Assembly (NCBI RefSeq): GCF_007991175.1
Contig: NZ_BJXV01000019.1
Location: 31,540-95,539 of the forward strand
DNA: 64,000 nucleotides
Reading direction: 5' to 3'
DNA from: Halovibrio variabilis
Lineage (GTDB): Bacteria; Pseudomonadota; Gammaproteobacteria; Pseudomonadales; Halomonadaceae
The translations under genes and the position numbers were made by a program. A model generated the notes under the pieces. The model did no database searches, was not told the origin of the DNA, and saw only the letters and a program-made list of their open reading frames with translations. The number at the start of each line of letters is the position of its first letter. Position 1 is the first letter of the stretch. Shown here in pieces: positions 9,727-18,958 of the stretch.

Positions 9727-10398
9727 CTACTGCAAATCGATATAACGGTGGTCATTAAAGGTGGCCACCCAGTTCGGATGGTAAACCAGCAGAATGCTCA
9801 GCAGCATGCCGGTAATAAACGCTTCTGAAGGCATTAGCAACGGTAAAAAGCGCGCATATTCCTGGGCCAGATAGATCGCTTCAGGGTCAGTTCCCGCGAC
9901 GATAATCAACAGTACCGCCGCCAGACCTCCCCCCAGCGTTGCCAGCGCTGCCCCGAAAAAGCCGCAGGCAAATAGAAACACCATCAAATTATCCGGCAGG
10001 CGGCGATCTACCAGTCGCCATACGGTGCCAATCACCGCGGCAGGCACAATGCCCGTGACCAGTACGTTAGCCCCTAGCAGCATCCATTCGTTGCGCCCAA
10101 TCACCACCATGGTCACATTAATCAGCACGTTACTTATCAGGGCTAACGGCACCTTGAAGACCAGGGTCATCAACACGGTAAAAACAAGGTGCAGCGTTAG
10201 CCAGTCGACCGCCTGAGCGCGTAGTTGCCACATCAAGGCTACCGCCAGCGTGGCACCCAACCAGCGGTGCTGAAGCGCGGTATCTTCGACCAACGCCTGC
10301 CAAGGCCGCCGCCAAAGCACCCACGTCATCACTACTAACGAGAGTAGCGAGGTCAGTAGCAGTGCCCAGGGCGCTAACACGCTTTGTGCAAATGACAT
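9727..10398 (-). CDS. CbiM-like energy-coupling-factor type membrane protein
   Basis: A 223-residue integral membrane protein with six or so hydrophobic segments and the pattern of CbiM/COG3235 membrane proteins (MPSEAFITGMLLSILLVYHP near the C-terminus, LISNVLINVTMVVIGRNEW in the middle). CbiM proteins are substrate-binding components of cobalt or nickel importers. No ATPase or T-component gene is adjacent, so the substrate cannot be stated and the protein may act alone or with distant subunits. It is 24 bp downstream of purU on the same strand, perhaps co-transcribed. Confidence 0.65.
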   Translation of the reverse strand: MSFAQSVLAPWALLLTSLLSLVVMTWVLWRRPWQALVEDTALQHRWLGATLAVALMWQLRAQAVDWLTLHLVFTVLMTLVFKVPLALISNVLINVTMVVIGRNEWMLLGANVLVTGIVPAAVIGTVWRLVDRRLPDNLMVFLFACGFFGAALATLGGGLAAVLLIIVAGTDPEAIYLAQEYARFLPLLMPSEAFITGMLLSILLVYHPNWVATFNDHRYIDLQ

Positions 10399-10422
10399 GA
10401 CGACCTCTCTGATTGGCTACCG

Positions 10423-11277
10423 TTAGCTGAAAACAACCGTTTTATTGCCGTGAACCAGCACGCGATCTTGCAAATGCCAACGTAAGCCCCGTGCGAGAAC
10501 AGCTTTTTCGACATCACGCCCAAAGCGTACTAAATCAGTCGGCGTATGGCAGTGGCTCACGCGATGGATATCCTGCTCAATGATCGGCCCAGCGTCGAGT
10601 TCCTCGGTCACGTAGTGGCAAGTGGCGCCAATCAGTTTAACGCCGCGCTGATAGGCTTGATGATAGGGCTTGGCGCCAGCAAACGAGGGTAAAAAGCTAT
10701 GATGAATATTGATCACCCTACCCGCATAACGCGCGCATAGTTCGGGCGGTAGAATTTGCATATAGCGCGCCAGTACAACGCAATCGGCGCGGGCGCTATC
10801 GATTTCAGCCTGCACCTGGGCAAACGATGCCTGCTTATCGTCGGGGTTAACCGGCACATGGTGGTAAGGAATGCCGTACCACTCGGTGAGCGAGCGCATA
10901 TCATCGTGGTTGGAGATAACGCCGACAATGTCACAGTCCAATTCACCCACCTGCCAACGGTAAAGCAGGTCGACGAGGCAGTGCGACTCACGCGACACCA
11001 TGAGCACCACACGCCGACGCGTTTGGGTATCTACTAGCGCCCACTGCATATTGAACTCGTTAGCCACGGGCTCAAACGCAGCACGTAGCGCCTCCACCGA
11101 CATGCCTACCGAATCCGCTAAAATTTCATAACGCATAAAAAAGCAGCCGGTTTCCAAATCAGAATGCTGGCTTGCTTCGGTAATGGAACCGCCCTGCTGG
11201 GCAATAAAACTCGACACGCTGGCAACAATGCCTACCCGGTCAGGGCAGGACACGACTAAACGATAATAATGTGACAT
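10423..11277 (-). CDS. purU: Formyltetrahydrofolate deformylase
   Basis: Hydrolyses 10-formyl-tetrahydrofolate to formate and tetrahydrofolate, supplying formate for PurT and balancing one-carbon pools. Residues 1-85 are an ACT domain (YRLVVSCPDRVGIVASVSSFI). The rest is the formyltransferase fold with VINIHHSFLPSFAGAKPYHQAY and GATCHYVTEELDAGPIIEQD, including the catalytic Asp. At 284 residues it is normal in length. A 160-bp gap separates it from the divergent RNase J-like gene. Confidence 0.95.
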   Translation of the reverse strand: MSHYYRLVVSCPDRVGIVASVSSFIAQQGGSITEASQHSDLETGCFFMRYEILADSVGMSVEALRAAFEPVANEFNMQWALVDTQTRRRVVLMVSRESHCLVDLLYRWQVGELDCDIVGVISNHDDMRSLTEWYGIPYHHVPVNPDDKQASFAQVQAEIDSARADCVVLARYMQILPPELCARYAGRVINIHHSFLPSFAGAKPYHQAYQRGVKLIGATCHYVTEELDAGPIIEQDIHRVSHCHTPTDLVRFGRDVEKAVLARGLRWHLQDRVLVHGNKTVVFS

Positions 11278-11440
11278 GTTAGCTACTCTTGATCTATTGC
11301 AACGCTACGTATGAAAAACCGCGAACCAGCGACTTGGGATGTAAATGAGGGGGCCAGTGTAACGGAAGGCCCAGGATGATTGTTAGCCGCTCCTGCCTTC
11401 CGTATAGTTGAAACATTACTTTTTAGGCTTTTCATAACTA

Positions 11441-13132
11441 ATGTATTCACCACGCGTTCAAATTCGTCCCCGCCGTCGACCACCGCTGCGCTTGCTGCCG
11501 CTAGGGGGATGCGGTGAGATTGGTATGAATCTAACGCTCTATGGGTATGACGATCACTGGATCGCCGTCGACTGCGGCATGATTATTCGCCAGGATCTGC
11601 CCAATTCGCCGCTTCAGGTGCCTAATCTCGACACTCCCAAAGCGCTGAACATTATACCTAAAGCACTGTTTATTACCCATGGTCACGAAGACCACATTGG
11701 CGCGGTTGCCTGGCTGTGGCCGCTGTGGAACTGCCCAATTTATGCCACCCCGCTGGCGGCGGGTCTGTTACGGCTAAAATTTGCCGAGCATCAGCTGAGC
11801 AGTGACGCCATTCAGGTCATTGAACCCGGCGAGGCGCTTGAGAGCGGCCCATTCACGCTTCGCTACTTACCGCTAACGCACTCGATTCCTGAAAGCTGTG
11901 CCTTGATGATGATGGTCGGGGGATACCGTGTTTTACATACCGGCGATTGGAAGCTCGACCCGGAGCCGCTGATCGGTACGCCGATGGGTGCCGCTCAATT
12001 CCGGGCCCTTGCACCGATCGATTTATTAGTCGGCGACTCCACTAACGCGCCTATTCCCGGTCACTCCGGCAGCGAGGGGGATGTCGCCCGGGCACTGACC
12101 AAAACCATCGCTCACTGCACAGGCCGCGTCGTGGTGTCTTGCTTTGCCAGCAACCTGGCGCGAGTGCTTGCCATTGGTCGCGCCGCCCAGCAGTGTGGAC
12201 GGCGGATCAGTTTAATGGGCCGCTCTATGGAGCGCATGGTGAGCGTGGCACGAGGGCTTGGCTACATGGATGATTTACCCCCTCTGGTACCCAATCACGA
12301 CCTGGGTTATTTACCCCCCGATGAGGTAGTGATTATCGCCACCGGAAGCCAGGGTGAGCCTCGGGCAGCGCTGCAACGTCTCGCCCAGGGCAGCCACCCG
12401 TTTGTTGATCTACAGTCTGGCGATAACGTTATTTTTTCGGCCAAGGCCATTCCAGGCAATGAACGCCCCATTGAACAACTCAAAAAGCGTTTAGCACACT
12501 TGGGTGTACGGCTCTATGACGAAGTCAATCACCCTGAGCTGCATGCCACCGGGCACCCCGCCCGTGAGGAGTTGATTAAACTCTATCAATGGGTCAGGCC
12601 GAAGCATCTTATGCCCGTACATGGCGAGGCGCGTCATCAGCAAGCCCATCAGGCGATTGCTCAGCAAATGGATATCCAGGCGCCGTTAGCGCCGGTCAAT
12701 GGTGATTTGCTGAGCTTCGACAGCCATGGCCTGCGCTGTGAGGCACGCTATCCGCAGCCCCCCTGCATCATCGCCCAGAACAGTGTGGTGCCCCACCCAG
12801 GGCTAGAAAGTAACATCACCACCGCACGCCGCGGCAGTCTATACTTAGCGCTGCCGGTGACCGCAACGGACACCGGCTGGGCACGCATTGGCCGTTTGAT
12901 GCTGGATTCCTCCGGGGCGAGCCCGCTGGATGAAGACAGCTTTAGCGACTGGCTGGATGATCAGCTTGAGGAGATTACCGCCGATACCCTTGCCGATCTG
13001 CGCCATGCGTTGCAGCCCCGCCTGGTTCACTGGCTGGCGGAACACATGCAGCACCTGCCCGACGTACACCTGCAGATTATGGCCGCCGAAATGCCCGAGG
13101 ACGTCCGCTTGGATAACGCCACCTATCGCTAA
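11441..13132 (+). CDS. RNase J-type metallo-beta-lactamase/beta-CASP hydrolase
   Basis: The 563-residue protein opens with LLPLGGCGEIGMNLTLYGY, as RNase J proteins do. It has the zinc-binding motif THGHEDHIGA near residue 80, HTGDWKLDPEP and GDSTNA, then the beta-CASP part with VVSCFASNLARV, ATGSQGEPRAALQRLA and the HGEARHQ motif. RNase J is a 5'-3' exonuclease and endonuclease acting on mRNA. The protein has the C-terminal region but is typical of proteobacterial relatives rather than Bacillus RNase J1. The ATG at 11441 follows an in-frame stop, so it is the first start, but no strong ribosome-binding site is visible. Confidence 0.85.
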   Translation: MYSPRVQIRPRRRPPLRLLPLGGCGEIGMNLTLYGYDDHWIAVDCGMIIRQDLPNSPLQVPNLDTPKALNIIPKALFITHGHEDHIGAVAWLWPLWNCPIYATPLAAGLLRLKFAEHQLSSDAIQVIEPGEALESGPFTLRYLPLTHSIPESCALMMMVGGYRVLHTGDWKLDPEPLIGTPMGAAQFRALAPIDLLVGDSTNAPIPGHSGSEGDVARALTKTIAHCTGRVVVSCFASNLARVLAIGRAAQQCGRRISLMGRSMERMVSVARGLGYMDDLPPLVPNHDLGYLPPDEVVIIATGSQGEPRAALQRLAQGSHPFVDLQSGDNVIFSAKAIPGNERPIEQLKKRLAHLGVRLYDEVNHPELHATGHPAREELIKLYQWVRPKHLMPVHGEARHQQAHQAIAQQMDIQAPLAPVNGDLLSFDSHGLRCEARYPQPPCIIAQNSVVPHPGLESNITTARRGSLYLALPVTATDTGWARIGRLMLDSSGASPLDEDSFSDWLDDQLEEITADTLADLRHALQPRLVHWLAEHMQHLPDVHLQIMAAEMPEDVRLDNATYR

Positions 13133-13157
13133 AAGATCACTCACTCTGGCTCAAACA

Positions 13158-13622
13158 TTAACGCCAGCGCGCTGCATCCTGCTGGTCGGAGTGGCGCTCC
13201 TTGACCCAGTACTCGCCCTGGGTAGAGTGCTCTTTCTTCCAGAAAGGCGCCTGAGTTTTTAGAAAATCCATAATGAAATCGCAGGCTTCAAACGCTTCGC
13301 GACGATGGGCGCTGGCGACTAGCACGCGCACAATGGGATCGCCCGGCGCCAAATAACCGACCCGGTGGATAATACGCACTGCCTGCAGCGACCAGCGCTG
13401 CCATGCCTGTTCACCAATTTCCGTCAGCGTACGTTCTGTCATGCCGGGGTAGTGTTCCAGGGTCAACCCTGTGACCTCGGGCGTTTCATTAAAATCGCGC
13501 ACCAGGCCGGTAAAGCTGACGATGGCCCCGATATCGCTGCGCCCGGCTAATGTATCGTCATAGCCGTACCCCATTGCGAAAGGCGCGGCTTGAATCGCCA
13601 CCTTAATATCCACATTTGCCAT
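13158..13622 (-). CDS. moaE: Molybdopterin synthase catalytic subunit MoaE
   Basis: Large subunit of molybdopterin synthase, which transfers two sulfurs from MoaD thiocarboxylate to precursor Z. It has IGAIVSFTGLVRDFN, LTLEHYPGMTE, RVGYLAPGDPIV, ASAHRREAFEACDFIMDFLK and the active-site stretch APFWKKE. The ATG at 13622 is chosen because GGGGGG lies 8 bases upstream; an in-frame GTG at 13628 overlaps the stop of the preceding gene. The stop of moaC-moaD is 5 bases away, so the two are translationally close. Confidence 0.93.
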   Translation of the reverse strand: MANVDIKVAIQAAPFAMGYGYDDTLAGRSDIGAIVSFTGLVRDFNETPEVTGLTLEHYPGMTERTLTEIGEQAWQRWSLQAVRIIHRVGYLAPGDPIVRVLVASAHRREAFEACDFIMDFLKTQAPFWKKEHSTQGEYWVKERHSDQQDAARWR

Positions 13623-13627
13623 CCACA

Positions 13628-14425
13628 CTACCCCCCAGTGACCGGTGGGAAAAACGCCACTTCGTCATCATCGGTCACTAATGCGTCATCGTTTGCCATT
13701 ACTTGGTTAATCGCGCACAGCGTACGTTGGTCGGTTAATTGTTTAAATCGCTCATCGCGGGCCGCCAGGGTCGCTTTCAACCCGCTAATATCACGGCTGG
13801 TTAGTTGATCCAAACTCACCACCGCCTCGCTTTCCCCGACCCGCTCGCGCAGTTCGGCTAAAAATTTAACGCGCACGCAGGGTGAGGAGCAGCGCTGGCC
13901 TAAAGTTACCTCACCCGCTGCGCCTTCACCCGTCACAATGGGCGTATGTGCGCTAAGACGCTGGTAATCGCCGCGCTGTCCGCCGTGCTTACTATCGAGT
14001 TGAATAGCCTCGATATGCATATTTTTATCTACCGCTTTACACATATCGTAAAGCGTTAAACAGGCAACCGACACCGCGGTAAGCGCTTCCATTTCCACCC
14101 CGGTACGACCGTTTAAGCGACACAGGGAGGTAACGTTGACACAGCTTTCAGCAACGTCGATTTCAAACTCAACCGATACTTTCGAAAGCGCCAAAGCATG
14201 GCAGAGAGGGATCAGTTCGTGGGTGCGTTTTGCCGCCTGAATGCCCGCAATACGCGCCGTGGCAATCACATCGCCCTTGGGTAATTCACCGTCGCCAAGC
14301 AATTTCAGCGTTTCCGGTTGCATGACAATGCGCCCCGAAGCAACTGCTTCGCGACGTGTTTCCTGTTTATCGCCGACATCCACCATATTGGCTTCGCCAC
14401 GGGTATTGAGGTGGGTTAATTGCAT
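13628..14425 (-). CDS. moaC-moaD: Fused MoaC-MoaD: cyclic pyranopterin monophosphate synthase with a C-terminal molybdopterin synthase sulfur carrier
   Basis: A single 265-residue frame joins two molybdenum cofactor proteins. Residues 1-157 are MoaC ([63 protein letters not shown]), which converts the cyclic GTP product to cPMP. A linker of about 25 residues follows. Residues 184-265 are MoaD ([14 protein letters not shown], ending [12 protein letters not shown]). The terminal Gly-Gly that becomes the thiocarboxylate is free at the C-terminus, so the fused carrier could still work. No stop or frameshift interrupts the frame. It lies between mobB and moaE in one leftward cluster. Confidence 0.88.
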   Translation of the reverse strand: MQLTHLNTRGEANMVDVGDKQETRREAVASGRIVMQPETLKLLGDGELPKGDVIATARIAGIQAAKRTHELIPLCHALALSKVSVEFEIDVAESCVNVTSLCRLNGRTGVEMEALTAVSVACLTLYDMCKAVDKNMHIEAIQLDSKHGGQRGDYQRLSAHTPIVTGEGAAGEVTLGQRCSSPCVRVKFLAELRERVGESEAVVSLDQLTSRDISGLKATLAARDERFKQLTDQRTLCAINQVMANDDALVTDDDEVAFFPPVTGG

Positions 14426-14443
14426 GTGGTTACCGTTCCTGTT

Positions 14444-14551
14444 TTGAAGACTGGTTTTTGTAGACTGGTTTTAAAGACTGAGAGCTTGAAGACTAGGTGT
14501 CGAAAACAACGTATTGAAGACCAGGCATTTAAGACCAAGCATTGAAGACTA
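14444..14551. repeat. Degenerate 14-bp tandem repeat array (about 8 units)
   Basis: The core TTGAAGACT recurs at 14444, 14458 (TTGTAGACT), 14471 (TTAAAGACT), 14486, 14514 (TTGAAGACC), 14528 (TTTAAGACC) and 14542. The spacing is 13-15 bases, with one decayed unit near 14500. The array fills almost the whole spacer between mobB and moaC-moaD and runs into the mobB stop codon. Confidence 0.75.
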
Positions 14552-15106
14552 AGTGCATGATGCCAACTTAGCGTTTTCCGCGCCTACCCAGGCTTTTATC
14601 CAGTGGACAATCGATTCGCTATCGTCAAGATTTAACTGGGTCACTGCTGCCGCCAAGTCAAAAGGCGGCGGCCCACTGAGCGCGACGGCCTCAACCCATG
14701 GACCGGTTAAAATAGCCGCATCGCCAATCCCCGCACGGTAAAGCACCAGCTTGGGAATCGGCCAGGCTTTAAAGCCCTCCACAATTACTAGGTCCGGCTT
14801 GTGCGGCACCATAAAGGTAAGCAGCTGCGCTAAATCCGGCTCGGTTTGGTCAGGCGTTTCCTGCATCAGGGCAAACCGCTGATGGGAGGCTACCAGCACC
14901 GGTGCGGCACCCGCGCGGCGCAGCTTGTAACTATCTTTACCGGGCTTATCCACCTCAAATGAGTGATGCGCATGCTTAATCACGGCGACGTTTAGGCCAT
15001 GCTCGCCCAAACGCGGCAGCAGTTTCTCTAACAGCGTCGTTTTGCCGGTGCCGCTCCAGGCAGCAATCCCCAGCACGGGAAAAGAGGCGCTTAATTGATT
15101 AGCCAT
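14549..15106 (-). CDS. mobB: Molybdopterin-guanine dinucleotide biosynthesis adapter MobB
   Basis: P-loop GTP-binding protein that assists MobA in attaching GMP to molybdopterin. The Walker A motif is GIAAWSGTGKTTLLEKLLP near residue 13, followed by VIKHAHHSFEVDKPGKDS and RRAGA, all typical of MobB. DLVIVEGFK is the second conserved motif. At 185 residues it is of normal length. No mobA is present in the window. It is the first gene of the leftward mobB-moaCD-moaE cluster. Confidence 0.93.
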   Translation of the reverse strand: MANQLSASFPVLGIAAWSGTGKTTLLEKLLPRLGEHGLNVAVIKHAHHSFEVDKPGKDSYKLRRAGAAPVLVASHQRFALMQETPDQTEPDLAQLLTFMVPHKPDLVIVEGFKAWPIPKLVLYRAGIGDAAILTGPWVEAVALSGPPPFDLAAAVTQLNLDDSESIVHWIKAWVGAENAKLASCT

Positions 15107-15158
15107 AACTGATACTCCTATTGACGCCCCAAGCGACGCTTACTGCGCCCTCAAGAGG

Positions 15159-16391
15159 TTACTCGCCCTCTTGCTCTCTGGGTAATAGCCAGTTCAACGC
15201 AATTCCGACCAGGGCAGCCAAGCTGACACCTTGCAGGGTAAACTGACCACCGCCAAACTGCATACCGCCTATACCAAAGACCAGTATTAGCGAGACCACG
15301 ACCAAGTTACGCGGCGCGGTCAGTGATTGCCCGGCGCGCACCAGCGTGTTCATACCGACCACTGCGATAGAACCAAACAGCAGCGTCATAATCCCCCCCA
15401 TCACCGGGGCGGGAATGGTTTGCAACAGCGCCCCCAGTTTAGAGACAAAAGCCAGCACGATGGCGATAATCGCGGCCACGACCATGTATTTGGGATTAAA
15501 CGCGCGGGTCAGCGTTACCGCGCCGGTGACTTCCGAGTAGGTCGTATTCGGCGGGCCACCCAGCAGCGCCGCAACGCTGGTCGCCAGCCCATCGCCGAGT
15601 AAAGTACGGTGTAAGCCGGGTTTTTCAAGGTAATTTTTGCGCGTCACCGAGCCAATGGCAACCATGTCTCCGATATGCTCGACCGCTGGGGCAATCGCGA
15701 CCGGAATCATAAATAGGATAGCCGCCCAATGAAAACTGGGGGCCGTAAAGCCGGGTACCGATAGCCACGCCGCCTCGCGCACCGGGGTAAAGTCCACCAC
15801 GCCCATTAGCAACGCCAAGCCATAGCCGGTAACGATACCACCGACAATCGGCACCAGACGCAGCAAGCCGCGACCGAACACAGCAAGCACCAGGGTGACT
15901 AGCAAGCTGGTCATGGAAAGAAAGATGGCCAGCCCATAGCCAATATTATCGCTGTTTTCACCGGTCGCCATGCTCACCGCTACCGGCGCTAGCGCCAAGC
16001 CGATCACCATAATCACTGGCCCTACAACGACCGCTGGCAGCAAACGATGTAGCCAGGCGGTGCCTTTCAGCCGCACCGCCTGTGAAATGCCCACATAGAC
16101 CAGCCCCGCTGCCATTAGCCCGCCCATTGTGGCGGACACGCCAAAACTCGCAATGGAGCCCTGAATAGGCGCAATAAACGCAAACGATGAGGCTAAAAAC
16201 ACCGGCACACTCTGCTTAGTGACCGCATGAAACACCAGCGTACCTGCCCCGGCCGTAAATAGCGCAACGCTGGGGTCAAGCCCGGTCAAAAGCGGCACCA
16301 GCACCAGGGCACCAAACGCCACAAACAGCATTTGCGCGCCGGTTAGCAGCAGTTTAAGCCACGAATCAGCCTTACTGGCGGTGTCACTCAT
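15159..16391 (-). CDS. uraA: Uracil permease (NCS2 family)
   Basis: Proton-coupled uracil importer of the inner membrane with 14 or so transmembrane segments. The NCS2 signatures VFHAVTKQSVPVFLASSFAFIAPI and AIAPAVEHIGDMVAIG, and GGPPNTTYSEVTGAV, are present. From the ATG at 16391 (AGGAG 7 bases upstream) it is about 410 residues; the frame extends 23 codons further upstream into the upp terminator, which is unlikely to be translated. It follows upp, as in the E. coli upp-uraA operon, but a strong terminator lies between them. Confidence 0.93.
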   Translation of the reverse strand: MSDTASKADSWLKLLLTGAQMLFVAFGALVLVPLLTGLDPSVALFTAGAGTLVFHAVTKQSVPVFLASSFAFIAPIQGSIASFGVSATMGGLMAAGLVYVGISQAVRLKGTAWLHRLLPAVVVGPVIMVIGLALAPVAVSMATGENSDNIGYGLAIFLSMTSLLVTLVLAVFGRGLLRLVPIVGGIVTGYGLALLMGVVDFTPVREAAWLSVPGFTAPSFHWAAILFMIPVAIAPAVEHIGDMVAIGSVTRKNYLEKPGLHRTLLGDGLATSVAALLGGPPNTTYSEVTGAVTLTRAFNPKYMVVAAIIAIVLAFVSKLGALLQTIPAPVMGGIMTLLFGSIAVVGMNTLVRAGQSLTAPRNLVVVSLILVFGIGGMQFGGGQFTLQGVSLAALVGIALNWLLPREQEGE

Positions 16392-16424
16392 GAGAGAACT
16401 CCTAAAAGGTTGCGAATAATAGGG

Positions 16425-16459
16425 CAAAAAAATGCCCCTAGCGCGAAGCGCAAGGGGCA
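16425..16459 (-). terminator. Terminator between upp and uraA
   Basis: TGCCCCTAGCGC (16433-16444) and GCGCAAGGGGCA (16448-16459) form an 11-bp stem with one mismatch and a 3-base loop. On the minus strand it is followed by seven T. It lies 17 bases after the upp stop and 34 bases before the uraA start, so readthrough would set uraA expression. Confidence 0.9.
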
Positions 16460-16475
16460 ATGTGTCGAAGGACGC

Positions 16476-17105
16476 TCAGCGCGTTCCAAAAATCTTATCG
16501 CCAGCGTCACCAAGGCCCGGAACGATATAGCCATTTTCATCCAGGCGGTCGTCAATCGAGGCCGTGTAAATCTCTATATCCGGATACGCTGCCTGCACCC
16601 GCTTGATCCCTTCAGGCGCGGCGACGAGCACAATCACCTTCATATGCTCGCAGCCGCGCTCGCGTAGCATGTCCAGCGTTGCCACCATCGAACCGCCGGT
16701 GGCGAGCATGGGGTCAATCACAATCGCCATGCGCTCTTTGATGTCGTTTGCAAACTTGGCAAAGTAAGGCACCGGCTGAAGCGTCTCTTCATCGCGGTAA
16801 AGGCCAACAACGCTAACCCGCGCACTGGGGATCAAATCCGTCACGCCTTCTAACATGCCGAGCCCGGCACGCAGAATCGGCACGACCGTGACTTTTTTTC
16901 CCTTCAAACGCTGGGTGGCAATCGGCTCGCCGTTCCATCCCTGGATTTCATGATCTTCCAGCTCCAGGCCTTTGGTGGCTTCGTAGGTCAACAGCTTGGC
17001 GACTTCACCTGCCAGCTCACGAAAGCTCTTGGTGCTAAGATCCACTTCGCGCATCAGACCCAGCTTATGCTGAACAAGCGGATGGTTAATGGCGTAAACA
17101 CTCAT
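16476..17105 (-). CDS. upp: Uracil phosphoribosyltransferase
   Basis: Makes UMP from uracil and PRPP. The 209-residue length equals that of the family. Key motifs are [30 protein letters not shown], and the PRPP loop [17 protein letters not shown] near residues 130-146. The C-terminal [14 protein letters not shown] is the usual uracil-binding end. It lies upstream of uraA, and the pair forms the pyrimidine salvage part of this block. Confidence 0.96.
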   Translation of the reverse strand: MSVYAINHPLVQHKLGLMREVDLSTKSFRELAGEVAKLLTYEATKGLELEDHEIQGWNGEPIATQRLKGKKVTVVPILRAGLGMLEGVTDLIPSARVSVVGLYRDEETLQPVPYFAKFANDIKERMAIVIDPMLATGGSMVATLDMLRERGCEHMKVIVLVAAPEGIKRVQAAYPDIEIYTASIDDRLDENGYIVPGLGDAGDKIFGTR

Positions 17106-17200
17106 GGGACTTCCTCACTGCAGGGGGTTCAGAATGACAACCAGAGCTGCATCAGCTAGGCGCAAAATTGCGCGTATTCTACCCGCAACCACTTGCAAGG

Positions 17201-17884
17201 TTAAGGGGTTTCCGGCAATTGCCACTCAATGGGGGCCCGCCCCTGGGCTTGCAGGAATTGATTGGCCTGAGAAAAATGCCGGGTACCAAAAAAGCCCCGG
17301 TGCGCAGAGAGCGGTGAAGGGTGCGGCGCTTCGAGTATTAAATGGCGCTGCGGGTCGATTAACGCCTTTTTCTGGCGCGCATGGCTGCCCCATAGCAGAA
17401 ACACACACGGCGGCGCATGCTGGCTGACGGTCTCAATCGCACGGTCAGTGAACGGCTCCCACCCCTTACCGCGATGCGACGCCGCGTTACCCTGCTCCAC
17501 AGTGAGCGAGGTGTTTAATAGCAGCACGCCCTGCTTTGCCCAGGCCTCCAGGCAACCGTGACTCACAGGGGTAAACCCCACATCGGCGGCCAATTCTTTA
17601 TAAATATTGGCCAGCGACGGCGGCACCGGAACCCCAGGCTGTACGGAAAAGCACAGACCGTGAGCCTGATCCGGACCGTGATAAGGATCCTGGCCTAAAA
17701 TGACCACCTTAACGTCACTCAACGGCGTCAGCTCAAAAGCGCGGAACCATTGCGAGGAGTGCGGATAAATGGTTTTTTTGGCCGCTTTCTGCTGCGCCAA
17801 AAAATCCTTGAGCGCGCGCATATAGTCAGCCTGGAACTCACTGCCCAGCCACTGGTTCCAATCGTCGGGAAGTGGATTGGCCAT
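17201..17884 (-). CDS. ung: Uracil-DNA glycosylase
   Basis: Removes uracil from DNA to start base-excision repair. The family 1 motifs are all visible: [22 protein letters not shown] with the catalytic Asp, [22 protein letters not shown] and [11 protein letters not shown] with the catalytic His. The second of two adjacent ATG codons (17884) is chosen because GAGG lies 5 bases before it; the first overlaps the gpt stop codon. It is directly downstream of gpt. Confidence 0.95.
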   Translation of the reverse strand: MANPLPDDWNQWLGSEFQADYMRALKDFLAQQKAAKKTIYPHSSQWFRAFELTPLSDVKVVILGQDPYHGPDQAHGLCFSVQPGVPVPPSLANIYKELAADVGFTPVSHGCLEAWAKQGVLLLNTSLTVEQGNAASHRGKGWEPFTDRAIETVSQHAPPCVFLLWGSHARQKKALIDPQRHLILEAPHPSPLSAHRGFFGTRHFSQANQFLQAQGRAPIEWQLPETP

Positions 17885-17886
17885 CA

Positions 17887-18366
17887 TTACCTCTTCATTT
17901 GGTCAACAAGCGGCTCAACGTAAGCAATGCCCATGTCCCAAGGAAACTGGATCCAGCACTGCTGGCCCACTTCCGTCAGGTATTGATCCACCAACGGACG
18001 ACCGTCTGGCTTGGCATAGATAGTCACAAAATGCGCCTTGGGCAGCATTTTACGCACCGCGCGGGCCGTTTTCCCGGTATCCACTAGGTCATCCACGAGC
18101 AGCCAGCCATCACCGTCGTGATCGACGCCCTTCATAATATCCAGGCCGCCTTGATCCATATGGTCGTAGCTTTTAATGCACACGGTATCGATCAGGCGGA
18201 TATTCAGCTCCCGGGCAATGAGCGCGGCGGGAATTAAGCCACCGCGAGTAATCGCGACGATGCCTTTAAAATCCCGCTCGATCATCTGGTGGCAAAGGGT
18301 GCGGACATCGCGGTGCAACTGATCCCAGGAAACAGTAAAATGTTGATGGTAGCGGTCGCTGCTCAT
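17887..18366 (-). CDS. gpt: Xanthine-guanine phosphoribosyltransferase
   Basis: Salvages xanthine and guanine with PRPP. The sequence follows E. coli Gpt closely: [13 protein letters not shown] at the start, [33 protein letters not shown], the PRPP motif [18 protein letters not shown], and [17 protein letters not shown] with PWDMGIAYV. At 159 residues it is the same size. It is 6 bp downstream of apt and touches ung. Confidence 0.93.
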   Translation of the reverse strand: MSSDRYHQHFTVSWDQLHRDVRTLCHQMIERDFKGIVAITRGGLIPAALIARELNIRLIDTVCIKSYDHMDQGGLDIMKGVDHDGDGWLLVDDLVDTGKTARAVRKMLPKAHFVTIYAKPDGRPLVDQYLTEVGQQCWIQFPWDMGIAYVEPLVDQMKR

Positions 18367-18372
18367 GGCGGA

Positions 18373-18918
18373 TTACTCGTTTTCGTTGAAGGAACAAACC
18401 GCAAATACGCTGTAACCCGCATCACGAATTTTCTGCGCACCACCCAGCTCAGGCAGGTCAATAATGGTGGCTGTTTCGACCACCTGACCACCGCTGCGCT
18501 GAATTAAATTGGCCGCTGCCAGCATGGTGCCGCCGGTAGCGATCAGATCATCCATCAGCAGAATACGATCATCTTGTTGGAACGCATCGGCGTGCAGCTC
18601 TACTTCCGAATGCCCGTACTCCAGCTTATAAGTCTCGCTGATAGTCTTGAAGGGCAGCTTGCCCTTTTTACGTACCGGCACAAAGCTGCAGCCCAACTCA
18701 TAAGCGAGCGGCGCGCCAATAATAAAACCACGCGCATCAATAGCCGCGATGGCATCCAGGTTCATTTCCTGATAACGGTGTACGAAGCTATCGATCAGCT
18801 TGCGAAAGGCAGCGCTATTTTGCAGCAAGGGGGTGATATCGCGAAAATTCACGCCCTGCTCAGGCCAATCGGGAACCGTGCGGATAACGGACTTAATGTA
18901 GTCGCCGTAAATGCTCAT
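18373..18918 (-). CDS. apt: Adenine phosphoribosyltransferase
   Basis: Converts adenine and PRPP to AMP. It has [48 protein letters not shown] and the PRPP loop [21 protein letters not shown], all in the expected places. The ATG at 18918 gives 181 residues, close to other Apt proteins, with GAGAG upstream; the frame continues 23 codons further towards the permease gene but this lacks family similarity. The gene sits between the permease and gpt in a purine salvage unit. Confidence 0.95.
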   Translation of the reverse strand: MSIYGDYIKSVIRTVPDWPEQGVNFRDITPLLQNSAAFRKLIDSFVHRYQEMNLDAIAAIDARGFIIGAPLAYELGCSFVPVRKKGKLPFKTISETYKLEYGHSEVELHADAFQQDDRILLMDDLIATGGTMLAAANLIQRSGGQVVETATIIDLPELGGAQKIRDAGYSVFAVCSFNENE

Positions 18919-18958
18919 CGCGTCTCTCATTGAGTAATAAAAAAGGGTCAGGGGCCAA

